A DNA stretch of 64,000 nt from Cryptosporangium aurantiacum (GTDB taxonomy: Bacteria; Actinomycetota; Actinomycetes; Mycobacteriales; Cryptosporangiaceae). This document shows positions 33,007 through 40,726 of this stretch, piece after piece; positions within the stretch are counted from its first letter, which is position 1; each line of letters starts with the position of its first letter. The notes beneath the pieces are model-generated. The model saw only the letters and a program-made list of their open reading frames with translations. It did no database searches and was not told the origin of the DNA. A program made the position numbers and the translations under genes. The stretch lies in assembly GCF_900143005.1 (NCBI RefSeq), contig NZ_FRCS01000003.1, positions 620,001 through 684,000 on the forward strand. The letters are read 5' to 3'.

Positions 33007-33339
33007 GATCAGGCGAACGCCGACCGGGTGTTCGCCGCGCTGGCCGACGCGACGCGGCGTGACATCGTCACCCGGGTGCTGCGGCAGGAAGCGTCGGTCT
33101 CCACGCTCGCCCGGCAGTACGACATGAGCTTCGCCGCCGTGCAGAAGCACGTCGCGGTTCTGGAGCGGGCCGGGCTGGTCACCAAGCAACGCCGCGGAAG
33201 GGAGCAACTGGTGCGAGGCGACATCGACACGATTCGGCGCGTCCGCGAGCTGCTCCGGCAATACGAGGACATCTGGCGCGGTCGGATCGACCGCATGCAC
33301 GACCTACTGATCGAACAGTCCCGGGAGGACTCGCCATGA
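32998..33339 (+). CDS. ArsR-family winged-helix regulator
   Basis: A 113-residue regulator: FAALADATRRDIVTRVLRQEASVSTLARQYDMSFAAVQKHVAVLERAGLVTKQRRGREQLV spans residues about 13-73 and is the standard ArsR HTH plus wing. No Cys metal-sensor motif is present, as in the SRPBCC-linked ArsR subgroup. It is coupled to the next gene by ATGA and begins inside a perfect dyad, suggesting autoregulation. Confidence 0.88.
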   Translation: MVVDQANADRVFAALADATRRDIVTRVLRQEASVSTLARQYDMSFAAVQKHVAVLERAGLVTKQRRGREQLVRGDIDTIRRVRELLRQYEDIWRGRIDRMHDLLIEQSREDSP

Positions 33340-33824
33340 CCGTGATCAACACGACGCCCGACCTCGACGCCGGCACGCTGACCGTCGTCGCCGAGTTCCC
33401 GGCGCCGCCGAAGGCCGTCTGGCAGCTCTGGGCGGACCCGCGCCTGCTGGAGCGCTGGTGGGGGCCGCCGACCTGGCCGTCGACGTTCCGCGAGCACGAC
33501 TTCACGGTCGGCGGCGTGGCGAAGTACCACATGACCGGCCCCGAGGGTGACCGCGCGAACGGCTGGTGGCGCTTCGTCACGCTGGACGAGCCGCACACGC
33601 TCGAGTTCGAGGACGGTTTCGCCGACGAGCAGGGCAACCCGAACCCGGACCTGCCGACGACGTCCGCCCGCGTCGACATCGCGGAGATCCCGACCGGGAC
33701 GCGGATGACGATCACGAACCGCTTCGGGTCCACGGAGGAGCTGGAGAAGGTACTCGCGATGGGCATGGCCGAGGGCATGGCACAGGCCGTCGGTCAGATC
33801 GACGAGCTCCTCGCGTCCGCATGA
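33336..33824 (+). CDS. SRPBCC (AHSA1-like) domain protein
   Basis: A 162-residue single START/AHSA1 domain: LTVVAEFPAPPKAVWQLWADPRLLERWWGPPTWP at 15-48, then YHMTGPEGDRANGWWRFV and TRMTITNRFGSTEELEKVLAMGMAEGM. The ArsR-SRPBCC pair is a very common, mobile regulatory module in actinobacteria; the SRPBCC protein probably binds a hydrophobic ligand. ATG 33336 overlaps the ArsR stop; its stop overlaps the next ATG. Confidence 0.88.
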   Translation: MTVINTTPDLDAGTLTVVAEFPAPPKAVWQLWADPRLLERWWGPPTWPSTFREHDFTVGGVAKYHMTGPEGDRANGWWRFVTLDEPHTLEFEDGFADEQGNPNPDLPTTSARVDIAEIPTGTRMTITNRFGSTEELEKVLAMGMAEGMAQAVGQIDELLASA

Positions 33825-34654
33825 GCCCCGCGACGGTGGCGACGCTCGGCGTCGAGCACTTCGGCGACGCCGTGGCGCCGCTCGTCCTGCTCGCGGGCGG
33901 CACGACGATGCTCTCCTGGCCCGACACGCTCTGCGAGGCGCTCGCGCGCGGTGGACGCCACGTCGTGCGGTACGACCTGCGCGATTCCGGCGCGTCGACC
34001 ACCGTCGATCCGGACGCTCCGGCGTACACGCTGCGCGATCTCGCCGCCGACGCCGCGACGCTCGCCCGTCAGCTCGACGACCGGCCGGCGCACCTGGCCG
34101 GCATCGGCGTGGGCGGGATGGTCGCCCAGGTCGCCGCGCTCGACCACCCGGACGCGTTCTCGGCGCTCACGCTGGTCGGAACGCGGCCGGTCGCACCGGG
34201 CCCGGCCGACGACGACCTGCCCGACCACGACGCGGCGACGATGCAGCAGCTGTTCTCGCATCCGATGCCCGACTGGTCCGACCGCGCCGCGGTGGCGGAG
34301 TTCGCCGCCGCCGGCGCGGAGATCCTCGGTGACGACCCGGCCGCCGCGCGCACCACCGCCGAGCGCATCTGGGATCGCACGCCGAGCACGGAACCCGCGG
34401 TGCAGATGGCGAACCAGCTGGGCATGGTGTTCAGCAAGCTCGACTGCACGCCGCGCTGGCGCGGGCGCCTGCCCGAGCTCACGATCCCGGCGCTGGTGGT
34501 GCACGGCCGCCGCGATCCGTTCTTCCCGGTCGGCAACGCCGAAGCGCTCGCCCGGGAGATCCCCGGAGCGCGGCTGCTGGTGCTCGAACAGGCGGCGACC
34601 GCGATCCCCGGCGCGGCCGCCGACGAGGTCGCGGCGGCGATGCTCGCGCTCTAG
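33821..34654 (+). CDS. Alpha/beta-hydrolase-fold protein lacking nucleophile and histidine
   Basis: A 277-residue alpha/beta hydrolase homologue: LVLLAGGTTMLSWPDTLCEALARGGRHVVRYDLRDSGAS is the usual HG-x-D-rich front. The nucleophile elbow, normally G-H-S-M-G-G, reads G94-I-G-V-G-G99, so Gly96 replaces Ser; the C-terminal His, normally in PGAGHALP, reads EQAATAIP, so Thr replaces His. The acid (GRRDPF) is kept. This should be catalytically dead and may bind a ligand or act as a regulator for the ArsR/SRPBCC module. Coupled by ATGA. Ends 1 bp from the convergent LacI gene end. Confidence 0.8.
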   Translation: MSPATVATLGVEHFGDAVAPLVLLAGGTTMLSWPDTLCEALARGGRHVVRYDLRDSGASTTVDPDAPAYTLRDLAADAATLARQLDDRPAHLAGIGVGGMVAQVAALDHPDAFSALTLVGTRPVAPGPADDDLPDHDAATMQQLFSHPMPDWSDRAAVAEFAAAGAEILGDDPAAARTTAERIWDRTPSTEPAVQMANQLGMVFSKLDCTPRWRGRLPELTIPALVVHGRRDPFFPVGNAEALAREIPGARLLVLEQAATAIPGAAADEVAAAMLAL

Positions 34655-34655
34655 G

Positions 34656-35726
34656 TCAGGCGCGTGGCGGGGCGGTGCTGTCCCGGACGATCAGCTCGGT
34701 CGGCAACAGCACATGGCGTGCGAACGCCTCCGCACCCGCCGGCGCCCGGCCGAGCGCCGCCGTGAGCATCTCGGCCGCGATCTGGCCCTTTTTCGGCACG
34801 TCCTGCCGGACGGTCGTCAGCGTCGGCCGGAACGTCCCGGCCAGCGGATGGTCGTCGAACCCGACGACCGACAGATCCTGGGGGACGCGAAGCCCGAGGT
34901 CGTTCGCGGTGCGGATGATGCCGAACGCGATGACGTCGGAGAAGCAGAGGATCGCGGTCGGCGGATCGTCCCGCTCCAGCAGCAACCGCGCGGACTTGCT
35001 GGCGTGATCGATCGTGTCGTCGAGCTGCCGCACCATCAGCGGCTGCACGCCCGCCGCGTCGAACGCCTCCATCCACCCGGCCAGGCGCTCGCGGGACGCG
35101 TACCCGGAGACGTCACGGCCCTCGACCTCGGCGAGGTCGCGGATGACCCCCTGCGGGCCCCGGACCCCGGCCAGCGCCAGGCCGATCCGGCGGTGCCCCA
35201 GGTCGATCAGGTGCTGGGCGGCGGCCCGCGCACCGTCCCGGTCCGCGACGTTGACGCTCGGGACGTCGTCGATCGGGTCCTGGTCGATGAAGACCATCGG
35301 CAGCCGACGCCGCTGCAGCCAGTCGAGCGCGGCGGTTCCCGGGTCGCACGAGTAGACCAGCACACCGTCCATCGCGACGTCGCGCGCCGGGACGATGTCG
35401 CCGGTGTCGAACGCGCTCAGCAGCGTCAGCGCCAGCCCGGTCGGCTTCAGCTCCTCGGCGATCGCACCGAGCAACTGGGTCGACACCTGGTCGGTGAACG
35501 CGAACCCGAGCGACTCGGTGAGCAGGAAGCCGACCGCACCGGTCGTGCCCTTGGCGAGCGCGCGAGCGGACGGGTCGGGCCCCACGTAACCGAGTTCCGA
35601 CGCGGCGGCCAGGATCCGCTCGCGCAGCATCGGCGACAGCTGGTTCGGGCGGGAGAACGCGTTGGAGACGGTCATCCGGCTCACCCCGACCCGGTCAGCG
35701 ATCGTCTGCAAGGTCACCCGCCCCAT
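34656..35726 (-). CDS. LacI-family transcriptional regulator
   Basis: A 356-residue LacI regulator: HTH at 4-23 (VTLQTIADRVGVSRMTVSNAF) and a periplasmic-binding-protein-like effector domain ending with VVGFDDHPLAGTFRPTLTTVRQD and LPTELIVRDSTAPP. ATG 35726 is chosen as the HTH begins at once; the open frame to 35945 is non-coding. No sugar transporter is adjacent, so its regulon lies elsewhere. Convergent with the ArsR operon. Confidence 0.88.
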   Translation of the reverse strand: MGRVTLQTIADRVGVSRMTVSNAFSRPNQLSPMLRERILAAASELGYVGPDPSARALAKGTTGAVGFLLTESLGFAFTDQVSTQLLGAIAEELKPTGLALTLLSAFDTGDIVPARDVAMDGVLVYSCDPGTAALDWLQRRRLPMVFIDQDPIDDVPSVNVADRDGARAAAQHLIDLGHRRIGLALAGVRGPQGVIRDLAEVEGRDVSGYASRERLAGWMEAFDAAGVQPLMVRQLDDTIDHASKSARLLLERDDPPTAILCFSDVIAFGIIRTANDLGLRVPQDLSVVGFDDHPLAGTFRPTLTTVRQDVPKKGQIAAEMLTAALGRAPAGAEAFARHVLLPTELIVRDSTAPPRA

Positions 35727-35820
35727 GCCTGCCACCGCCTTCCGCTGCCCCACCGTATCCGGCGGCGACGGCGTGTGGTGCGGCACGGCCCGCGGCGGAG
35801 CGAGCACAGCGCGAGGGGGA

Positions 35821-35866
35821 ACCACGAACCCGCCCTCAGGGACCGCCATGAGGGCGGGCTCGTGGT
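35821..35866 (-). terminator. Hairpin after the 71-residue gene
   Basis: Arms of 18 bp with one mismatch (ACCACGAACCCGCCCTCA, 35821-35838; complement 35849-35866) and a 10-nt loop, 36 nt past the stop of the minus-strand 71-residue gene and before the LacI start. Likely terminator isolating the small gene. Confidence 0.7.
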
Positions 35867-35901
35867 CGTCCGGTGGGCGCAACATCGGTCTCAGCCCGGG
35901 G

Positions 35902-36117
35902 TCAGGCCGGTGCGCAGCCGCCGGCCTCGGCCGCCCGGCGGGCACGCCGCGGTGCGCGCTTCCGAACCGAGCGCCCGGCCGGAATGCCGGTCAGTGCGGT
36001 CTTGAGGCGTCCGAACACGGACGGCCGGTGGCCGGCGGCCGGTGCGTCGAGGCGAGCCCCGGCCATCCGGTGCGCGTCGGCGTTGCGGGCGATCAGGTAA
36101 GCGGCGGGGAACTCCAT
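35902..36117 (-). CDS. Unrecognised 71-residue basic protein behind a triple operator
   Basis: ATG 36117 has a near-ideal ribosome-binding site (GAGGAG, 9 nt). The product starts MEFPAAYLIARNADAHRM, has a middle VFGRLKTALTG and ends in a strongly basic tail (RSVRKRAPRRARRAAEAGG) with one Cys near the end. No signal peptide, no membrane segment, no family recognised. It has its own promoter region with three copies of a 15-bp element and its own terminator, so it is a deliberate single-gene unit. The basic tail suggests nucleic-acid or membrane-surface binding; that is inference. Divergent from the histidine kinase gene at 36259. Confidence 0.65.
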   Translation of the reverse strand: MEFPAAYLIARNADAHRMAGARLDAPAAGHRPSVFGRLKTALTGIPAGRSVRKRAPRRARRAAEAGGCAPA

Positions 36118-36131
36118 GGTTAACATCTCCT

Positions 36132-36191
36132 CTATACCGGTAAAGCCCTGTGCTTTACCGGTATAGCACGGCCGCGCTATACCGGTAAAGC
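36132..36191. promoter_or_regulatory. Three copies of a 15-bp operator-like element
   Basis: CTATACCGGTAAAGC occurs exactly at 36132-36146 (+), 36152-36166 (inverted) and 36177-36191 (+). The core TACCGGTA is itself palindromic, and the first two copies form a large dyad. The array fills the 141-bp divergent region between the 71-residue gene (starting 15 bp away) and the histidine kinase gene. Likely binding sites of a dimeric regulator, possibly the linked response regulator. Confidence 0.75.
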
Positions 36192-36258
36192 CTCCACCGA
36201 AAACCCGGCGTCCTTCCGGCCGATCCGCGCTCGCCCGACCGGCCCGTACGATCACGCC

Positions 36259-37377
36259 GTGAATCGCCTGCTCCGGTTGCTCTGGGACGAGCCGCCTCCC
36301 CCGCAGCCTCCGGCACCGGTCCGGCGGGACCGCGCGCTGCTGGCCGTCCTGGCGCTGTTCGTGCTGCTGGAAGGCCTGCTCAGGCCGGATCTCCCCGGGC
36401 GGGCCGTGACGATCGTGGTCGGGTTGGGGCTGCTTCCGACGCTGCTCTGGCGGCGCAGCCGGCCACTGCTCGCCGTCGTCGTCGCGTTCGGTGTCACCGG
36501 GGTCGCGGCCCCCGTGATCGGTGCCGAGCCGCGGCTGGCGTCGATGATCTACCTGCTCCTGCTGCCGTACGGGCTGTTCCGCTGGGGGTCCGGCCGGGAG
36601 ATCGTGATCGGCTCCGGCGTCCTGCTCGCGAAGGTCGGCACCGGGCTGCTCGTCGACCTCACGCCGGGGGACGCCGCGGGCGGCCTCGCCGTTCTGGTGG
36701 CCACCGCCGCGACCGGGACAGCGATCCGGTACCGGGCGAACGCGCGCGCCCGTGAACTCGACCAGGTGAAGCTCGTCGAGCGGGAGCGCCTCGCCCGCGA
36801 CCTGCACGACACCGTGGCCCATCACGTCTCGGCGATGGCGATCCGCGCGCAGGCGGGCATCGCGGTCGCCGAGACCGAGCCCGGCGCCGCGGTCGACGCG
36901 TTGCGCGTCATCGAGGCCGAAGCGTCCCGGACCCTCGCCGAGATGCGCTCGATCGTGCGCGTGCTGCGGTCCGACGAGGCGGTGGAGCGGCTTCCGGCGC
37001 CACGCGCCGCCGACCTCGCGCGGCTCGCCGGGGACACCGCTGGTGGCCCGCACGTCGACGTCCGACTCGTCGGCGACCTGGAGCACCTGCCCCCACCGAT
37101 CGACAGCGCGATCTACCGCCTCGGGCAGGAATCGGTCACCAACGCCCGGCGCCACGCGCGGCACGCGACGCGGATCGACGTGCGGGTGGTTGCCGACGGC
37201 GACACCGTGCAGCTCCGGGTCAGCGACGACGGTGAGCCCGGGTCACCGCACGCGCCCGGCTACGGCATTCTCGGCATGATCGAGCGCGCGGACCTGCTCG
37301 GTGGGCACTGCGCCGCCGGACCCGCGCCCGACCGCGGCTGGACCGTGGACGTCGTCCTTCCCCGGGCGGCGACGTGA
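36259..37377 (+). CDS. Histidine kinase, NarL-partner type
   Basis: A 372-residue kinase: Pro-rich cytosolic start, membrane segments (about 27-41, 48-64, 70-88, 95-107, 114-132, 142-156), HisKA_3 with His183 (LARDLHDTVAHHVSAMAIRAQAG), and HATPase_c with N-box-like QESVTNARRHA and DDGEPG. GTG 36259. No extracellular domain, so it senses within the membrane. Coupled to the response regulator by a 4-bp overlap. Confidence 0.88.
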   Translation: MNRLLRLLWDEPPPPQPPAPVRRDRALLAVLALFVLLEGLLRPDLPGRAVTIVVGLGLLPTLLWRRSRPLLAVVVAFGVTGVAAPVIGAEPRLASMIYLLLLPYGLFRWGSGREIVIGSGVLLAKVGTGLLVDLTPGDAAGGLAVLVATAATGTAIRYRANARARELDQVKLVERERLARDLHDTVAHHVSAMAIRAQAGIAVAETEPGAAVDALRVIEAEASRTLAEMRSIVRVLRSDEAVERLPAPRAADLARLAGDTAGGPHVDVRLVGDLEHLPPPIDSAIYRLGQESVTNARRHARHATRIDVRVVADGDTVQLRVSDDGEPGSPHAPGYGILGMIERADLLGGHCAAGPAPDRGWTVDVVLPRAAT

Positions 37378-38033
37378 CGGTGCGGGTCGTCCTCGCCGAC
37401 GACCAGGAGATCGTCCGAACCGGGCTGCGAATGATCCTCAACGCTCAGCCGGGCGTCGAGGTGATCGGCGAAGCCGCAGACGGACGGCGCGCCGTCGAGC
37501 TCGCCAGGCGGCTCCGGCCCGACGTCTGCCTGCTCGACGTCCGGATGCCGGACCTCGACGGGATCGAGGCCACCCGCGAACTGGCCGGTCCGGGTGTCGC
37601 CGACCCGATGGCGGTCGTCGTCATCACGACGTTCGACCTGGACGAATACGTCTACGCCGCGCTGCGGGCGGGCGCCCGCGGGTTCCTGCTCAAGGACGCC
37701 GGTCCGGCGCTGCTCCGGCAGGCCGTCCACGCCGCCGCGAGCGGCGACGCGTTGATCGCTCCGAACGTCACCGTTCGGCTGCTCCGTGCCTTTGCGGACG
37801 CCGAGCCCGGGCCGCCGCCCCGCCAGCCGATCGAACCACTGACCGACCGGGAGGAGCAGGTGCTGGCCGCGCTGGCAGTGGGGCGGACCAACGACGAGAT
37901 CGGCGCGGAGCTGCACATCACGCTCAGCACGGTGAAGACGCACATCGCGAGCCTGATGGCGAAACTCGGCGCCCGGAACCGGGTCGAGGTCGCGATGTGG
38001 GCGTACGCCACCCACCGCGTCACGCCCCACTGA
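37374..38033 (+). CDS. NarL/FixJ-family response regulator
   Basis: A 219-residue regulator: receiver domain with Asp55 (LLDVRMPDLDG), conserved TTFD and LLKDA, and a LuxR-type HTH at about 155-212 (LTDREEQVLAALAVGRTNDEIGAEL, LSTVKTHIASLMAKL). GTG 37374 overlaps the kinase stop. It may act on the triple operator at 36.1 kb, though LuxR-type regulators usually bind less symmetric sites. Confidence 0.9.
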   Translation: MTVRVVLADDQEIVRTGLRMILNAQPGVEVIGEAADGRRAVELARRLRPDVCLLDVRMPDLDGIEATRELAGPGVADPMAVVVITTFDLDEYVYAALRAGARGFLLKDAGPALLRQAVHAAASGDALIAPNVTVRLLRAFADAEPGPPPRQPIEPLTDREEQVLAALAVGRTNDEIGAELHITLSTVKTHIASLMAKLGARNRVEVAMWAYATHRVTPH

Positions 38034-38163
38034 CCCCGGCGCCCCGCGGCCGCGGGGCGCCGCCCGCGCGCCGAAAGTACGTCCGATCCGGCGTCTTCCG
38101 GCCGGGGCGACTGCGGCCTCTGCTCCGATGAGTCGCGGCCGGGATCTCGTCACGATCAAAGCC

Positions 38164-38802
38164 ATGACCACGCTCGACACCCGCACCCGTACCCGCCGCT
38201 CCTCCGGCCTGCTCGTTCCCGTCGCGCTGCTCCTGCTGGCGTTCGTCCCGGTCGTGGCGGGCGCGTTCCGGCTGACCGAGCTGGCCGGTGGCCCCGAGGT
38301 CACCCCGGAGAACGCCCGGTTCGTCGCCGCGCCGGTGCCGATCGTCGTCCACATCGTCAGCGTGACCGTGTTCGCGGTCCTCGGCGCGTTCCAGTTCGCG
38401 CCCCGGTTACGGCGGTTCCGCTGGCACCGCTGGTCCGGCCGGGTGGTCGCCCCGAGCGGCATCGTCGCGGCCCTCTCCGGCGTCTGGATCACGCTGTTCT
38501 CCGGCCGCGCGGAGACCGACGGGGACGCGCTGGCCGTCATCCGCGTGCTGGTCGGCGCCGCGATGACCGCGTTCCTCGTGCTCGGCGTCCGGGCGATCCT
38601 GCAGCGGCGGGTCGCGATCCACCGGCGCTGGATGATCCGCGGTTATGCGATCGGCATGGCGGCGGGCACCCAGGCGTTCACGCAGGCGCCCTGGATGATC
38701 CTGGTGGGCCCGCTCGACGTTCCGAGCAAGACCGTGCTGACGACCCTGGGATGGGTGATCAACATCGCGGTCGCCGAGTGGATCATCCGCCGGCGCGCCT
38801 GA
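38164..38802 (+). CDS. DUF2306 membrane protein
   Basis: A 212-residue protein with four membrane segments (about 20-36, 61-80, 100-117, 130-146, plus a C-terminal hydrophobic stretch near 188-203) and conserved WHRWSGR (91-97) and IHRRWMIRGYAI motifs, typical of DUF2306. Function unknown; it may bind haem or quinone given the conserved His residues. ATG 38164 chosen over 38128. A TTA codon at 38407-38409. Follows the response regulator by 130 bp and could be its target. Confidence 0.75.
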   Translation: MTTLDTRTRTRRSSGLLVPVALLLLAFVPVVAGAFRLTELAGGPEVTPENARFVAAPVPIVVHIVSVTVFAVLGAFQFAPRLRRFRWHRWSGRVVAPSGIVAALSGVWITLFSGRAETDGDALAVIRVLVGAAMTAFLVLGVRAILQRRVAIHRRWMIRGYAIGMAAGTQAFTQAPWMILVGPLDVPSKTVLTTLGWVINIAVAEWIIRRRA

Positions 38803-38813
38803 CCTGATCGACG

Positions 38814-39467
38814 TCAGTCGACGAGCCCGGCGCGGAAAGCGGCGAGGGCGAGCTGCACACGGTTGGTCGCGGCGAGCTTCTCGAACAGGTGCGAGACGTG
38901 GCTCTTCACGGTCGCCTCGCTCATGTGGAGGCGACCGGCGATCTCCGCGTTCGGATAGCCGCGTCCGATCTCGACCAGCACCTCCCGCTCGCGCTCGGTC
39001 AGCTCCTCGAGCCGCGCCAGCGCCTCCCGCCGGGGGCGCGTGCGGTCCTCCGCGGCGACCCGGGTGATCACCTGGCGGGTCACGCTCGGCGAGAGCATCG
39101 ACTCCCCGGCGGCGGCGAGCCGCACCGCCCGCAGCAGCTCGGTCGGCGGTGTGTCCTTCAGCAGGAAACCGTTGGCGCCCGCCGCCAGCGCGCGGAACAC
39201 GTCGTCGTCGGCGTTGAACGTGGTCAGCACGACGACCGCGGGCGGATGGGCGCGTGCCCGGAGTTCCGTCGTGGCGGTCACCCCGTCCATCCGCGGCATC
39301 CGGACGTCCATCAGCACCACGTCGGGCCGGTGCCGGCCGACCGCCTCGATCGCGGCCCGGCCGTCCTCGGCATCCCCGACCACCGTGACGTCGTCGGCGG
39401 TCTCCAGGATCAGGCGTAACCCGGCGCGCACCAGGGCCTCGTCGTCGACGAGCAGGACGGAGATCAC
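38814..39467 (-). CDS. NarL/FixJ-family response regulator
   Basis: A 217-residue regulator: receiver with Asp54 (VLMDVRMPRMDG), TTFNADD and LLKDT; LuxR HTH at about 150-208 (LTEREREVLVEIGRGYPNAEIAGRL, EATVKSHVSHLFEKL). GTG 39467 overlaps the kinase stop codon (TGA 39464-39466). Long overlapping frames reaching 40478 are read-through of the kinase region and not real. Confidence 0.9.
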   Translation of the reverse strand: MISVLLVDDEALVRAGLRLILETADDVTVVGDAEDGRAAIEAVGRHRPDVVLMDVRMPRMDGVTATTELRARAHPPAVVVLTTFNADDDVFRALAAGANGFLLKDTPPTELLRAVRLAAAGESMLSPSVTRQVITRVAAEDRTRPRREALARLEELTEREREVLVEIGRGYPNAEIAGRLHMSEATVKSHVSHLFEKLAATNRVQLALAAFRAGLVD

Positions 39468-40567
39468 CGGGCGTCCGCCTCGGCGGGCAGGTCGAGCCAC
39501 GGCACGATCGCCCGCAACTCCCACCCGCCGTCCACCGGTTCGGCGTCCAGCGCCCCGCCGACCAGCCGGACACGCTCGCGGAGCCCGACCAGGCCGGAGC
39601 CGGACCCCGGTAGGTCCAGCGGCGCCCCGTTCGACGCCGGGTTCGCGACCGTCACCCGCACTCCCTCTTCGTCCCGCCGCACGGTCACCGTGACCACCGC
39701 ACCCGGCGCGTGCTTGCGCGCGTTCGTGAGCCCCTCCTGCACGACGCGGTGGACCACCCGCGCCGACGGCGCGGGTAACACACCCGCCGTATCGTCCAGC
39801 ATCACGTGCTGACCGGCGCGGGCGGCATCCGCCACCAGCGACCCCAGGTCGGTGAACGGCTCGGCGTCCGCGTGCAGGACCTCCAGCACGGTTCGCAGCT
39901 CGTGCAGCGCCTCCCGCGCGGTCGTGCGGATGACCCCGGCCCCTTCGCGGACGCGATCCGCGCCCCCGTCGGCGGTCAGCTCCAACGCTCCGGCGTGCAG
40001 TGCGATCAGCGAGACCTTGTGCGCCAGGACGTCGTGCATCTCGCGGGCGATCCGGGTGCGTTCGGCGGCGCGCGCCTGCTCGTCCCGCAGCGCCCGCTCG
40101 GCGTCCGCTCGCTCGGCTCGTTCGCGCCAGGCCTCCTGCAGCACGCGGCGCGTGGCGACGTGAATGCCGACCCCGACCGGAACCGCCACGCCGATCGCCG
40201 CGTACACCGCGTCCGACAGCGTGAGACGCCCGACGTCGATCCAGAACCAGCCGGCCGCACCGGCCCAGCCCACCAGCGCGAGCCACCCGACGTGCCTGCG
40301 CGGCGCGTAGGCGCCGGCCGCGTAGAGGCCGGTCAGCAGCGGGCCGATGTTCCCGGACAGCGCGTACCCGACCGCACCGGCCGCCGCCGCGACGTGCGGC
40401 AGGCGGCGACGCCACCACAGGGCGACGCTCGCGGCGACGCCGGCCACCGCGATCACCGGCAGCGGCAGCGCCGACCACGGGGTCTTCACCGCGAGCGCGG
40501 TCAGGAACAGGCAGCCCAGCACGAGCAGGCCGTCCGCCACCCGTCGATCACCGCGCCACCGAGACAT
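39464..40567 (-). CDS. Histidine kinase, NarL-partner type
   Basis: A 367-residue kinase: four to five membrane segments in the first 135 residues, a coiled linker rich in Arg/Ala/Glu (141-172), HisKA_3 with His178 (IAREMHDVLAHKVSLIALHAGAL), and HATPase_c with N box QEGLTNARKHA and G box GSGLVGLRERV. ATG 40567. Divergent over 159 bp from the beta-lactamase-fold protein gene, a plausible target of the pair. Confidence 0.9.
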   Translation of the reverse strand: MSRWRGDRRVADGLLVLGCLFLTALAVKTPWSALPLPVIAVAGVAASVALWWRRRLPHVAAAAGAVGYALSGNIGPLLTGLYAAGAYAPRRHVGWLALVGWAGAAGWFWIDVGRLTLSDAVYAAIGVAVPVGVGIHVATRRVLQEAWRERAERADAERALRDEQARAAERTRIAREMHDVLAHKVSLIALHAGALELTADGGADRVREGAGVIRTTAREALHELRTVLEVLHADAEPFTDLGSLVADAARAGQHVMLDDTAGVLPAPSARVVHRVVQEGLTNARKHAPGAVVTVTVRRDEEGVRVTVANPASNGAPLDLPGSGSGLVGLRERVRLVGGALDAEPVDGGWELRAIVPWLDLPAEADAR

Positions 40568-40726
40568 GACCGCAGCCTAGGCAGGCGCGGGTGCCGAACT
40601 CATGCCACTTCGGTCGGCGATCGGCTCCGACTTTCCGCGGAGACGGCCGCCGCCCCCGCGCCGATGTGGCCGGTGCCGCCCCGCCGCGACGCTGAGCCCG
40701 TACCTGCCCTCGGAGAAGGAGAGCGC

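Noticed and set aside
39806-40726. N-terminal extension of the serine hydrolase
   Set aside because: It is antisense to the histidine kinase; the signal peptide and ribosome-binding site support GTG 40727.
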